Program-made: the position numbers and the translations under genes
Shown: positions 1 to 11,600 of the stretch, piece by piece
How the letters are laid out: each line of letters begins with the position of its first letter
Position numbering within the stretch: position 1 is the first letter of the stretch
The notes under the pieces: model-generated
The model's input: only the letters and a program-made list of their open reading frames with translations
Told to the model about the DNA's origin: nothing
Databases searched by the model: none
From: Setaria digitata
Taxonomy: Eukaryota; Nematoda; Chromadorea; Rhabditida; Setariidae
Reading direction: 5' to 3'
Length of the DNA: 64,000 bases
Assembly (NCBI GenBank): GCA_003640385.1
Contig: RCAB01000242.1
Location: forward strand, 30,601-94,600

Positions 1-201
1 TTCAATGAAGAAGGAAGCATTTATTCGAGTTCTGTGATATAAGATCTAAGAAAATATGATATAAGAAAATTCGTTCATTCAAAGATTTAGATTTTCTTAG
101 TCCCCCGTTTGTTTTGTTTTTGCCCTCAGATATGTTTCTTTTTCTTAGAATGTATTCTTGCAAGAATTATATTTGTTGTATTGAGTTGTTTTTAATTGCA
201 G

Positions 202-1210
202 ATAGAACAGGTAAATGATGGCGAGCAGCAACAACGACAACAGCTGCAGATTCAGCATCAGCAACATCTCACCGAAATCAGAGAAAGGAGTGAGGTTACT
301 TCCACTTTTAATTTGTTTTATTAGTATTTTAGGGGCTTTGATTTATTTCTTGCGTATCACCAGGTTATTAGCTGAAATAGATTTCTGAACAAGTTAGCTA
401 ATTTGATTTCATGCCAATTATGCAACAAGAAATGTCCATATCCTATAAAATTATCGAAATATTAAGATTAAACGCGTGTTATCATTCTTACCAGCTCAAG
501 ATTTAGTGACAATTATTGAATTTCAGTCAGTTGTTTCACAACATTATTCTTATTTTCGTTCGGGTATTATTAATTCATTTAACCTCAAAGTTGTTTCTAG
601 CTTCAAAATTAACTTCATTTGTCAACAAATATTACTTCCAACTTTCTATTCGTTTTTGCTAAAAAAAATACGAGGATGAATTGTTTTGCATTGTTTTATG
701 CTCAAATATACCAAAGGAAAATTGAGTGCGAAGTGCTACAACTAAGGAATAGAAATGAATGTATTTACAAAATTTTGCAGATTTTTGTATTTAGGCAATG
801 AGACAACTTGATCAGGATATTAGTGATGTGACGCAAGTAATGAAAGATTTGGCGAGAATTGTGCATGATCAAGGTGAAATTATGGATAGTATTGAAGCAA
901 ATGTGGAGCATGCATCTATGCAGGTGCAACAGGTGCGATAATTTTATGAACCAAAATACAGTTTTAGTAGTGAATATTTAAACCGACTTATCCGAAATAT
1001 CATTTTCAAATGATTATGTAATTTCATTCATTTTTTCTTTTGATTCTGAAGTTTTAATTATATTATTGTGTCCTTTTTTAGGGAGCGACAGCCGTACAGC
1101 GAGCTGTTGTATATCAACAGAGGGCACGGCAAAAGAAAATTTTCTTATTTATATTTTTCTTTACTCTCATTCTCATCCTTATTCTTATAACATATTTCTT
1201 TACCAGATAA
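202..1210 (+). CDS. Syntaxin 7/12-type Qa-SNARE, 3' part
   Basis: C-terminal exons of a target-membrane SNARE that drives fusion in endosomal/lysosomal traffic. Three exons (202-294, 795-932, 1082-1210) join in phase 0 with GT-AG introns. The SNARE helix reads MRQLDQDISDVTQVMKDLAR and continues through VHDQGEIMDSIEANVEH, with the glutamine of HDQGE placed as the Qa central-layer residue. It is followed by a basic QQRARQKK linker and a C-terminal hydrophobic anchor (FLFIFFFTLILILILITYFF) ending two residues before the stop, as expected for a tail-anchored syntaxin. The exon from 202 is glutamine-rich. The N-terminal Habc part must lie upstream of this window. An AATAAA lies 277 bases past the stop. 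Family assignment is firm; the choice of syntaxin 7/12 over a near relative is inference. Confidence 0.9.
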
Positions 1211-2930
1211 GGGCAGTGAGTGATTTTGCTTCTGTCTAGCTTTTTCTTTTTTTCTAAGCTGAACTTGATAGTGAAATTATGAGGGGAATGAATGTAACGT
1301 TACACAAATTATATATTTGTTAAATGGCGTTACAATTTTTATACATATAGATGAGTTGTGATGAACTAGATATTTAATGGTTTCTTTGCTTTGAATTTTA
1401 TCGATATAGTGAGCTGAGATGATCTTGAATTAGGAGCTCATTAATATTTTTCACTTTTAACCTTTCCAGTTCCGAATTTGATTTAAAATAAATTATGTTT
1501 GGAATCACAATTGTAAACTCTTGCACTCATTGTTTCCCTTTTGGTGGAGACGGAGAATTTCAGCAAAAATTCTCAAGCTATATTTGAGGAACTGTAAATC
1601 GGTGTTAGAAGATGATCTGATTTGAGAATTTTATTTTAGCAAGGCGCCATTTATTTCAATTCTCTCCTGAAGAATTGAAATATCACATGCAAATTTTGTG
1701 GCCTTTGAAAAAAAAAAAAAGAAAAAAAATGTATTGAACGCACTACTCCACTTCCGAGAATTGTCATATCATATCGTTACTAGAAATGTATTGTGCGTAT
1801 TTGTTCGTATTTTTTCATCGTCATCTTACATCTTTTTCTTTTTACCAAAAAAAAAAAAGACAAATATTGAAAAGTTTGGAGTGTGTCACGAAGTTAACGA
1901 GTTTCATTCCCATTTCTGGATGTCTGTCGATCTGGCTTTTGCGGAATTTTTATGGATTTTCTGGTGCATGTGTATGCTTCGTCAGTAGTTCTGCTTGTTT
2001 GTATAAATATATATATATATATATGGATATTCGAAAAAATTTTTTCATTTTCATTCCTCAACAATAAATCAACAACAGCGGTAGAAAGAACTGAACTGAA
2101 AAACAAAGAGGGATGGAAAGCACTGTGATCACCGAGATTACCACTAGCTGTAAAATTATAGAAATTTGTTAGAAACAACTGGAAATAAGGAAACAAACAA
2201 ATTCAGTAACATTCGATCGCATGGGGAAATATGAGATAGGCGTGGGAAGTGTTAAGATTTTAAGAAATATCTACAGCAAAAGGCCATAAATTTGTTCAGG
2301 TTCTTAATACAGCGGTAAGGTGAGTCTTGCTTATTTAGTGGTGGGTAAGGGGGATTAACAGGTTTCTGATTTTTGATGGAAAAAGATGACATACACAACT
2401 TAAAATATTAAAATAATCATTTTCGAAGATGCTATTATATCCAAAGGAAAGTTATGGCCTTAAATGTGATAAAAAAGACTAGCACGGCGAGTTCCTGTCC
2501 CAAATTGTAATACTGAATATTAAGACAATAACAGCGAATAAACTTCATTATGGAGAATCCCAAGAAAATTTGCTCCTGAAAGTTCAAACAACTGATACAA
2601 ATTGTAAAGTAATCAAATATGACACAAACAAATAGACCTGATAATACGTTCCCAAAAATGGTCATAGTCAGCTTCCACAGGCATTATAGATTTACATCCA
2701 AATAGGGAGAAAAAAGCAATTAGAGTTCTATGTTCAGTTTGAAATATGCTTTAGGACGAAAACTTTTGAAATTTTCCAACTTCTCAAATTATAATAAATT
2801 GACTTAATAATAATTCACATAAACACCATAGAGGAATATAAACATTTTGACATCTAATCTACGTATCAACTGAAATGAGAAGAAACTTTCAGAACTAATT
2901 CTAAAAAATTTGTAAAACTAGGAATGTCAG
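1211..2930. other. Convergent intergenic region, syntaxin / PWWP gene
   Basis: The 3' flanks of two converging genes. Several ORFs of 60-100 codons occur on both strands (for example 1698-2067 plus and 1894-2196 minus) but they overlap one another, are built on poly-A/T tracts and show no recognisable domain. An (AT)n run lies near 2004-2022. I see no further gene here. Confidence 0.6.
1487..1492 (+). terminator. Poly(A) signal of the syntaxin gene
   Basis: AATAAA on the plus strand, 277 bases after the syntaxin stop, in AT-rich 3' flank. It is the canonical polyadenylation hexamer, but such words occur by chance in this base composition. Confidence 0.4.
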
Positions 2931-5900
2931 TTATGCAAATCTTGGTGTATGCAGAGCACACGCTTCCCAAAGTTTTTTTTCCGTCTCCTGATCCAAAACA
3001 CTGGGCACTTGCTTCGTAAGTGCTAAAAGTGGTGCCAATAGGCTGAAAAGCGTATCCATCAACAAATCTAGCGATCCATCCACTGTACCCGGTTCGTCGG
3101 TTCTAAATGTTAAATTCAGAGAAGAAACTGAATCATTTCATTTTCTCAAATATTTTACTTAAGTAATACTTTACAAAAATCCCATTTTTGAAATACAAAA
3201 TTCTACAGTATTCCACAGTATTTCTCCGACATTTGGCGAGTGATAAATACCGAGTACTGGCGGCTGAAGTCATTGATTTTGATACTGTAATGCACACGGC
3301 AGCAGCATCTAGCGGATCACTTGGGAATTCCCTTTCTGGAGACAGTCCGATCTCTCTTTTTTCATTTGTCCACCATCGTACTCGTCGTTCCATACAACTT
3401 CTCAACTGCAATGTTCCCGAAGACCGAGTTCGGTTACCTAAATTTGGAAACTTTTAAACTAGAATCACTAACTGACAAAGAAAAATGATTAAAATATTAA
3501 CATTCCATACAACGCATTTATAGTCCTCATTCTGATCCTTCTAAAGTCCTCTTCATCAAAAACGATTGTCGTTGGAGCAAAGAAGAATTTAATTAATATC
3601 ACCATTAACAGCTGAATAAATAAATACCTGACTGCCTAGTATTTTTCCTCGATGTCCTTCGAGTTATTTCACCCTGGAAATGATGGAAAAAAAAAGGAAA
3701 ATCCATGTAACGAACAGACAAATTACTGAATTTAGAAATTAGTCATCGTGAAAGTTTGAGAGATCAAACTGAAAATGCTTTAATCCAACCTGTTCACCCT
3801 CATTTTCACTAAGTGATGGTGATTTCCGTCGAATTTTGATAAGATCCTTCCATCTTCCTTTCTTACCCAAATCCTAAATATAAATAACTAGTATAACAAA
3901 TATATGATGAAAGAGGTTCGAAACTGTTTATTCCAACTTCTTAAAATGAGCAAAATTGAAAATCCCAAACAAACATAATACTTTAGGTATTTCTTCGTGA
4001 CTCCTCACCCAGCCATACCATTTTCGGCACTTCTTATCGACGCAGCGCCATCTAAAAGAACATTAAAGAATTTGAATAAATAACTAAACTAAAGACACTA
4101 TCAGACCTAGTTTTTTCCTACCTCTTTCTCTTCTCCCAGCGATTTGGCTACTGTAATGAAAACAAAGTCTAAAATGGACGTGAATTTTCAAACTGGATAT
4201 AAAAGTTTCTTCTTCCACGTTACTCGGCGTGTGTACTACAAGATGAAGCGTTCCAAAAAAATGTTCCTTCATGACTGTATAGGAAAAATACCTGTGTCTG
4301 TTGCCACCGCACATTTGCGGTCGTACTTGCCCATTACAGTGAAAACAATGTCTACAACCATCTTCCGCTACTAAAGGAGTTTTTTCTACTTTGCTGAAAG
4401 AGAAATAATACTGAACTAAGAAATATTTGGGAAATAAGTGATTAGTTAGAATGGAATTAATTTACGGAAAAGGCATTCCGAAAATGATTCCCCATCTGTA
4501 ATAAAATAAAATATTTGAAAAAGAAGGAACTGATAGTTAGAAGCTGTAGAAGCATTTGCATATTAGCCCAAAAAGAATATGAGAACTAAATCAGAGTGTG
4601 AGAAAGTCTTCAGTTAACTTAAAGCGATAAAACTATCTTGAAACAAAAACTCACTAAAATTTTGGTCGTCCATTACCAGTTCTTCTGAGTGAAGCATTAA
4701 GACTACTTGGAAGTGACCCATTTTGATTCTGAGAAGAAAGTGAAGGTTCTAGTGCAGTTGGAAGAATATTTTTCTGTCCACTACATGAAGAATATTCTTG
4801 AACTTGGTCAGATTCGTTTTCAATTTTCGTTACTGAGGGCAGTGATGTCTGTGCGAAAATATTCGAGAACGAATCTGATGCTAAACAATCGGGAAGAGCA
4901 CTTGAAATGATCGGGTCATGAATACTGTCCAAAGTGTTATCCTGCTGTTTATCACTCGAAGAAACATTCAATGTTATAAGGTCGGTTTTTATATCATCAA
5001 TATTTCCTTTCTAAAAATAAAAATAAAAACAAAAGATGAAACGCAGTCTTAGTTATCCTATGACAACATAAACTGTTTGAACAAAAATAAAAATAAGATA
5101 CCAGAATCGAAAGGAAAGATACATTCATTACTACTGAATAAAGAATGATCTATAAATTCTGGAGAACACAACGAAATAAAACACTCACTGCAAAATTGAG
5201 CAGCTGGCTATTTATTTCAGAAAGTGATGGTTCATGGATTTCGTTCCATTTTAAACAATTCGTATTTGCACACCTACAAAACCAAGCAAATTTGAAAACT
5301 TTGGACTTTTTATACCGCAACATCAAGGTTTCATCATGGTTATATTGTGTAGTTATAAAAAAAGAAAAAAAATACAAACAAAGTTATATTGTGATGAAAA
5401 AAAATGTAGCTATAAAAAATAAAAAAAAGATACAAAGTTAAAAAATTTTTTATATATAAATACAAACCTCCACTTCAAACCATAGAGAATGCATTGGTAT
5501 CCACAACCTGAGCAACTCTTTTGGACAAGATTCTGTTGACGAGATTCTAAACTCTGCTCATCAAAACCCGCTAAAGGATGATCATCAGACGCACTCAGGA
5601 TATCGTTAAATGAGAGTGTTGAAAGTGGATCTGTTGGACTGAAAAGCGGTGACGACCCCAAGAAATCATCGAATCCATCCGACATACCAGAACATAACCT
5701 GCAAATAACGGAGTAGAAAACTTAAATTATGCGAAATTATAAAGAAAAAAATGGAACAAAACAAAATATGAAAATAAGACAAATAATTCATGGAACTGAA
5801 GTGCATGCAAAAGGCACAGCAGCATCTCAGAAATGGAAGCTTAATTTGGCAAATGTTATCACGAACACGACAGCACTAAGGATTCAAAAGAACCTCGTGC

Positions 5901-7497
5901 GTCCTGAAGATACGCTGTTGAAGCGTTCACGTAGCTTCCCAGATGATATATAATCACCAATAATGGACTTAGGACACCTGACGCTATTTTTCATTGTTGG
6001 CCTTTGAATTTCGTCGATATCTGTACCAATTCCATCGAGTAAATAGTTATAGGCACCATCGCTTAAAATCGGTAACATCGGATCCTAGAAACGAAACGTT
6101 AGAAATTAATGATAACCTTGAAATTGCTCGGTTGCTTTGTCCAATTATTCCATTATTTTGGAACATCAAATTTAACAGTGTAAAAATTTACTTCGCCCAA
6201 GTCTATATCAAATGATTGTGAAAATGAATTCGTTTTATTACGACTTGAGATAGACGTAAAGCTTCCCAGACGTCTCCGTTCATTCCTTGTTTCAATGTTA
6301 TCTTTAACTGAAATAAAATGAATCTTGAACAATTTATCTGACATAATTTACCATTGAATTGCCTAGCTAGCATACCCTATAATTATTTGTAGCAGAGATT
6401 ACCTGGTGAAAGAGACGGCGTTCGCATTCTAGGCGGGACAGGTGAAGACGTAGTAGGACTTGATAAAAGGTTTTCCAGCAGGCTTTCGCTAGTATCGGAC
6501 CGATTGGATTTCCTTCTACATCTACTTCCACTGCAACTTTTGACACCTACAAAGATATCTCCCAACACATCAACTCCTTAATGATTAGAATCATCGCAAA
6601 GCTTCAAAATCTCAAAATACGAAAACCTTAGGCACAACTTACGCATCAGCTTGTTAACAAATTCAAACAATTTACCATTTGTTTTGCGACATATGCTTAC
6701 TAGACATATACTAAGTGATGAATGGTGCAGCAGCTTACAAATAAAAACTCATCTACTTAATTTAAGAAAGATGCGAAACCTGAAGAGCTAATGCTAGATG
6801 ATCCTGGAACAGATTTCTCTACTGTAGCCGACAGGCACGTGGCGGAAGTTTTTGATGCCGTTAAGCTGGGTTCCATGTAACCAGCGGCTTCGCGTGCTTC
6901 TTGTAAAGCCTCAGCAAAACCCTAGAATAAAAGAAAATATGTGCTATAAAAGCAAAATTTAATGAAAAAAAAAATGCTTTTTTCTAAAAAAAAAAAAGGG
7001 CATTAAAAATTTAATAAAATAAAAACACACTTCACATTCAAAAATCTGTTAATTTCTAGATCCCTTAAGCATATACAATAAAATGAAAATGAAGTTAAAA
7101 AAAAACAAAACAAAACTGATAATTACTCTAATCTTTCTTTGCACTTCATATTCCTCTCGATAAGCATAATAATCAAACAAATCGCTCTTCTTCATTATTG
7201 CCGTTTCACGTGTGCCATAAAATAGTACTGAATAACGACCAGCTGGTATACCTTCCATTTTCTCTGATGGCTGCATTATCTGTAATAATCATGCCTTCAT
7301 TACCTCATTTTTTTTTTTTTTTTTTTTAATTTAAATAAAGACATATGACTGAAGTAGAAGCAAACAATTCCAAAACAAAATAATCAAACTAATAATTTAA
7401 TAAAATATGTAATACGATCACATACCACTGCTGGCCATGGTGGAAATCCCTTCATCTTAGCCCAGACTATGGCGCCTGATTTGAACTCTCTATCCAT
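2931..7497 (-). CDS. PWWP-domain protein with two CXXC-like Cys/Trp modules
   Basis: Fifteen exons join in a consistent frame: 7497-7426, 7279-7127, 6921-6780, 6546-6403, 6307-6192, 6084-5894, 5698-5468, 5273-5189, 5010-4655, 4393-4292, 4051-3982, 3873-3790, 3673-3628, 3437-3251, 3102-2931, giving about 716 residues. Residues about 6-75 are a PWWP domain (KSGAIVWAKMKGFPPWPAVV), a fold that binds methylated H3K36 nucleosomes and DNA. Near residues 331-357 and 508-541 are two Cys clusters that end alike (KWRCANTNCLKW; RWRCVDKKCRKW). The second, with CRHCFHC and GGN-x5-C-x4-C, has the end spacing of a CXXC finger but lacks several of its cysteines. Serine/proline-rich linkers separate them. A TTTTAG stands three bases before ATAATG, a likely spliced-leader acceptor. 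I infer a chromatin protein; no named orthologue is recognised. Confidence 0.8.
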
Positions 7498-7950
7498 TAT
7501 CGCCTAAAAAAAAAAAAAAAAAAGAGAAAAAACATTTCGGTAACGTAATATTTAAATAAACAAATAATACTTCTATCTAACACTAAATATATACATTTGT
7601 TTATTTATTTACTTGTTTATTTATTCATTTATATTTGTATATTTATGCATCCAGATTTATATACATTTACATAATGTGCTCCTCTTTTGTAAGAACCGAA
7701 AATGATAAATGAAAGAAGCAATAACCAAGTGTACTAGACTAGTCTGATGCTAGTTAGACGCAAGTGGAAAAAGCTCAAAGTGACGTGACGTTATCTTTTG
7801 TTGTAAAACTTCGCACTAACGTGTATATATTGTTGCACTACAAAATTACGTGAGCAGATATTTGACGTGTACGAAAAGATAAAAGATAAAATGCTAAGCG
7901 TTCCTCCAGTGTAAAGTGAAATTAAACGTACGCATACACGTATCCACTAG

Positions 7951-7979
7951 CCCTCCCACCCTCCACCCCTATCCTCCCA
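7951..7979 (-). promoter_or_regulatory. G-rich tract able to form a G-quadruplex
   Basis: The minus strand (coding strand of the PWWP gene) carries five runs of three or four guanines separated by loops of 6, 4, 1 and 1 bases, which fits the usual quadruplex pattern. It lies about 455 bases upstream of the PWWP start. Whether it acts in regulation is unknown. Confidence 0.4.
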
Positions 7980-8074
7980 CACTTTCCTGCCGCTGCCGCT
8001 GCCGCCTGACGCCGTCATCCCCACCCACGCCTATCCAACAAATCGTCTAGACATGATGAGTGCACGTGAATTGC

Positions 8075-8089
8075 TTGGCACACTGCCAA
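8075..8089. promoter_or_regulatory. NF-I type palindrome
   Basis: TTGGC-ACACT-GCCAA is a perfect copy of the TTGGC(N5)GCCAA site bound by nuclear factor I dimers; nematodes have one NFI gene (nfi-1 in C. elegans). It lies in the GC-rich island between two genes. Function is inferred from the motif alone. Confidence 0.3.
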
Positions 8090-8610
8090 CAGGCGGTATT
8101 TTAAATGGTGGGAAATTCGATTTGAAAATATTTCTCGAAATGAATTTAGCTGTGTAGGTTATTAAATTAAATTCATGTTTTTATCGTCATTCATGTGTGC
8201 ATGATTTGGTAGATGCGTAAATTGCCAGGAAGAAATGTGTTGCGAGAGAAAAGTTTAAAGTTTACAATTTTAAGCATTTCGAAGTTTGTTAGTTGTTGTT
8301 CATTAGATCTTGAATGTTAATCGAACAGCAAAACAATTGGATAATGATAATTTATGTGAAATTAACATGCTATACAATCATGATAAAGTAGTTTCAGAAT
8401 TTGATGATTGTTTAAAATTCAAGAGTTTGTTAAATTTCGAGCAAAAAAAAAAAAAAAAAAGAAAAGGTATTAATTATCATCTATTAACAATTCATTTAGC
8501 AATAATGGCAAAATAAATTTTATGAATACTTTAAATTGTAAATTGATACAATGAACGTGAATTGGTATGAATGAGAGAACTGGAGTGAATTTGATTTCCA
8601 GTAATGTATT

Positions 8611-11600
8611 TCAGTTATTAATTACCTCTAATAGTAAAGCTCTTAACAGTCGCGCTTCATAAGCTACTGAATTTTTTGCATTTTCAGTTTCCAGTTCATC
8701 CGTTATCAAAGGACCAGCAACTGTTGTTGGCACAGCTTTTCCATATACTAAAATGGAAATTAATTGAATATCGGAATTTCAAAAGGGCAAGAATTCAATT
8801 CCTAATAAAAAACATGAATTGAAATTAATTAATTCTGAATAAATTACAAATTATGTCACGGAAGCAGAGCATCTATATCAATTCTGGCTTAAAAAATAAA
8901 CATTCAAAACAGCTTTTGTAAAATTGAAAACTCCCAATTACCAGCCTAACTAATATGCAAAGAAAGAAAAAGATAAAAATTGGGGAAAATGGAGCATTCT
9001 GGACTCTATCGTTATGAATTAATTAATAATGTAATTAGTCTCTATCGGAACATGTAAATAAAATATAAGAAATATGAATAAAATTTCTAATTTACCATTT
9101 ATTTTCAGTCTAAAATCTTAGCATAACAACATCGGATTATAGAACAAAAGAAACGAAAAAAATGTTTCCCTAAAACAAACTTTCACATTGTTCCAGAAAT
9201 TGAAGACATTCTTGCAGTACAGAATCCCTAATATTGATAATATGCTTGGCCAAATTTTCAATTAACGATAGCATACAACGTTTACAGTAAAACCATGTAT
9301 CAGTGCCAAGCTTCTTATCATATGGCTCCATCGCTTTAATTACTCGTGAAATTCCAAATTCATAATTACCCTTAAATGATAACAAATTCATTTTTTTTAA
9401 AAGCATTTTAAAATTTCATTTCAAAAACAATCCAGGAACTTACTTTTGAGCAGTAAAGTGTACCAATGACAAGATTTATAATGCATAAATGGAATAACTT
9501 CGTCGTATCCGACATTGCTATACTTGCTTCCTCTTCATTTTCAACTTTTTTCATCAATTCTTCAGCCTTTAAATTAATAATTTTGATTTTTTTCTTTTTG
9601 CCAAAATTTCACTTTTGCATGGAATTTATGAAATTTAATTTCCTAGAAAAATACTAACCTCTTCATTTTGATTGGTCATAATGTAGCAAACACTAAGATT
9701 TGCCAATACTATCGCCGTAATACTAAGCATCTGTAATGAAGGTTAATTAGTAATCAGTAATTAATCATTAATTAAATGCAATGTATTTTAGAATGAAACA
9801 AACATTGTCGAAATTTTTTTTTACAATTGGTTCGTAAAATCCAGCTGCTTCTTTGAATTTATTTGCCTGAAATGGAAAAAAGAAAAAGAAAGTAAAAATA
9901 TTTTTTTTTTTTTTTTATTTCATCAAATAATACTGCCAAAATGATAAAACTGAAATATTTGAAATGAATGTGTAATCTATTAATCATATACCGAATGGGA
10001 ATGGAATAGCAATGATGAAGTGAAAAGTATTACTTGCATGAACAAAGTATGTGCTACATTCAATTTCCATAAATCATTTTCGCTACAAAATTCGACTGAT
10101 TTCCGGAAAATCTTTTCCACTTGCGAGTAATCATTCATATCCCAATAAATTTTCGCTTGTGACATCAATATTGGCATGTATCTGTTTTTAATTTAGATTT
10201 TTTTATTGAATTAAATCAGAAAATAGCCGAATGAAAAATTTAATTGTAATTCATTCTGAATTCTGTTCAACTCTATCAAGCTAGTTATAATGACTGGAAA
10301 TAAATCTCTTCTCTTTCTTTCCTGATAAAAAAAAGGTTAAATTAATGAGCAAATTTATGGATCGAAGTAGTGAACCCGAAATTCATCGTACTTAAATTCA
10401 TTTCAAATTTCCCGTTTCTTATTTTAGCGCTATTGTAAAAAACGGTTACGAATTATCTAAAATGATAAAAAGACTCCATTCAATAACTACATATACTATT
10501 TCAGTAATTTATTACTTAATATTTGAACGAAGATTAGAATTAAGCGAAGAAAATATCGAGAATGAAACTTGAACTTGGCTGATCTCATTGTTAATTTACG
10601 ACTTATAGATATTCCCAAAAAATTACTGCTTATGTCGAAGAATCTAATAATTTGATAATTGCTTTTACTATAATATAATAATTTTTGGCCACAAATAGAT
10701 TAAATGACAATATTTAATTTAATAATCATTGGCCATTGGCTGTAAAGAAATTGGAACATTTACTCAGCCATTATATCATCGTATGCTTCAACAGCCTTCT
10801 TCATGGCTAGTTCATTGTTTTCCTGACGAAATTCCTAAATTATTACACTTCAATTCCTCATTCCTAACAATTTTTAAATAAAAATTCTAGAAAAAATTTT
10901 TGAAAAATAATAATTTGAACAAATTATTGATTGCAAATAGCACTGCAGTGCAATATAGTAAGAGGCACATTTTTTTTTTTTTTTTTTTTCTAATCCGGAA
11001 GCACAAAATTAACTCAAGATATCGTTGGCTTAGTAAATTAGACCAAAAATGCTATTATAAAAATTGCACTAATATATTTTTGGTTTTTTTTTTTGAAGCC
11101 CTTTTCAAACAAGAAACATACATTTATACGCTTGCTTAATTTGCGCAATTCATTAATTTGTTTGTTACTGATTATTTCGAATTTATTATAAGCATCCATG
11201 GGTGCCGTTTGTTGCGTAATAACAGCATCCAAATAATCATACAAATACTATGAAATAATTTACTTGTGAATAAGAAAATGAAAATGATAAGAATTTAATG
11301 ATAAGGTGAAGAAAAAAAAATGATAAACTTTAATAATAATAAGAAAAACTGCAGACGAACTACCGGTGTAAGATATTTGTTTGCTAGATGTGCATTTTCC
11401 GCCAAGACATCAGCTGCTATGTCGTAATACTGAAAATGGTTAAGTACATTCCACAGTATCATTTGAAGTAGCATCCTAATTAGTCCATAATTACTACCGT
11501 CAGTAGCTATCTTCTCCTTTTTTAATAGCAATAATTAAAAGTGTTACCTCATATTTACAGTAGAGAAGAAGCAGATTACTGAATGTCTCTGGAGGAAATG

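Larger units (their letters stand above)
7498..8610. other. Intergenic: dyf-1 3' flank and PWWP-gene promoter
   Basis: Both flanking genes are on the minus strand. The part nearest the PWWP gene is simple AT-rich sequence. At about 7940-8100 there is a marked GC-rich island in this AT-rich genome, with C-rich runs and a GCCGCT repeat. A short plus-strand ORF from 8053 (about 34 codons) lies in it but has no recognisable features. Confidence 0.5.

Noticed and set aside
3490..3630. Open stretch FFFAPTTIVFDEEDFRR on the minus strand inside the PWWP gene
   Set aside because: Its reading phase fits neither neighbour; direct joining of 3628 to 3437 keeps frame, so it is intron.
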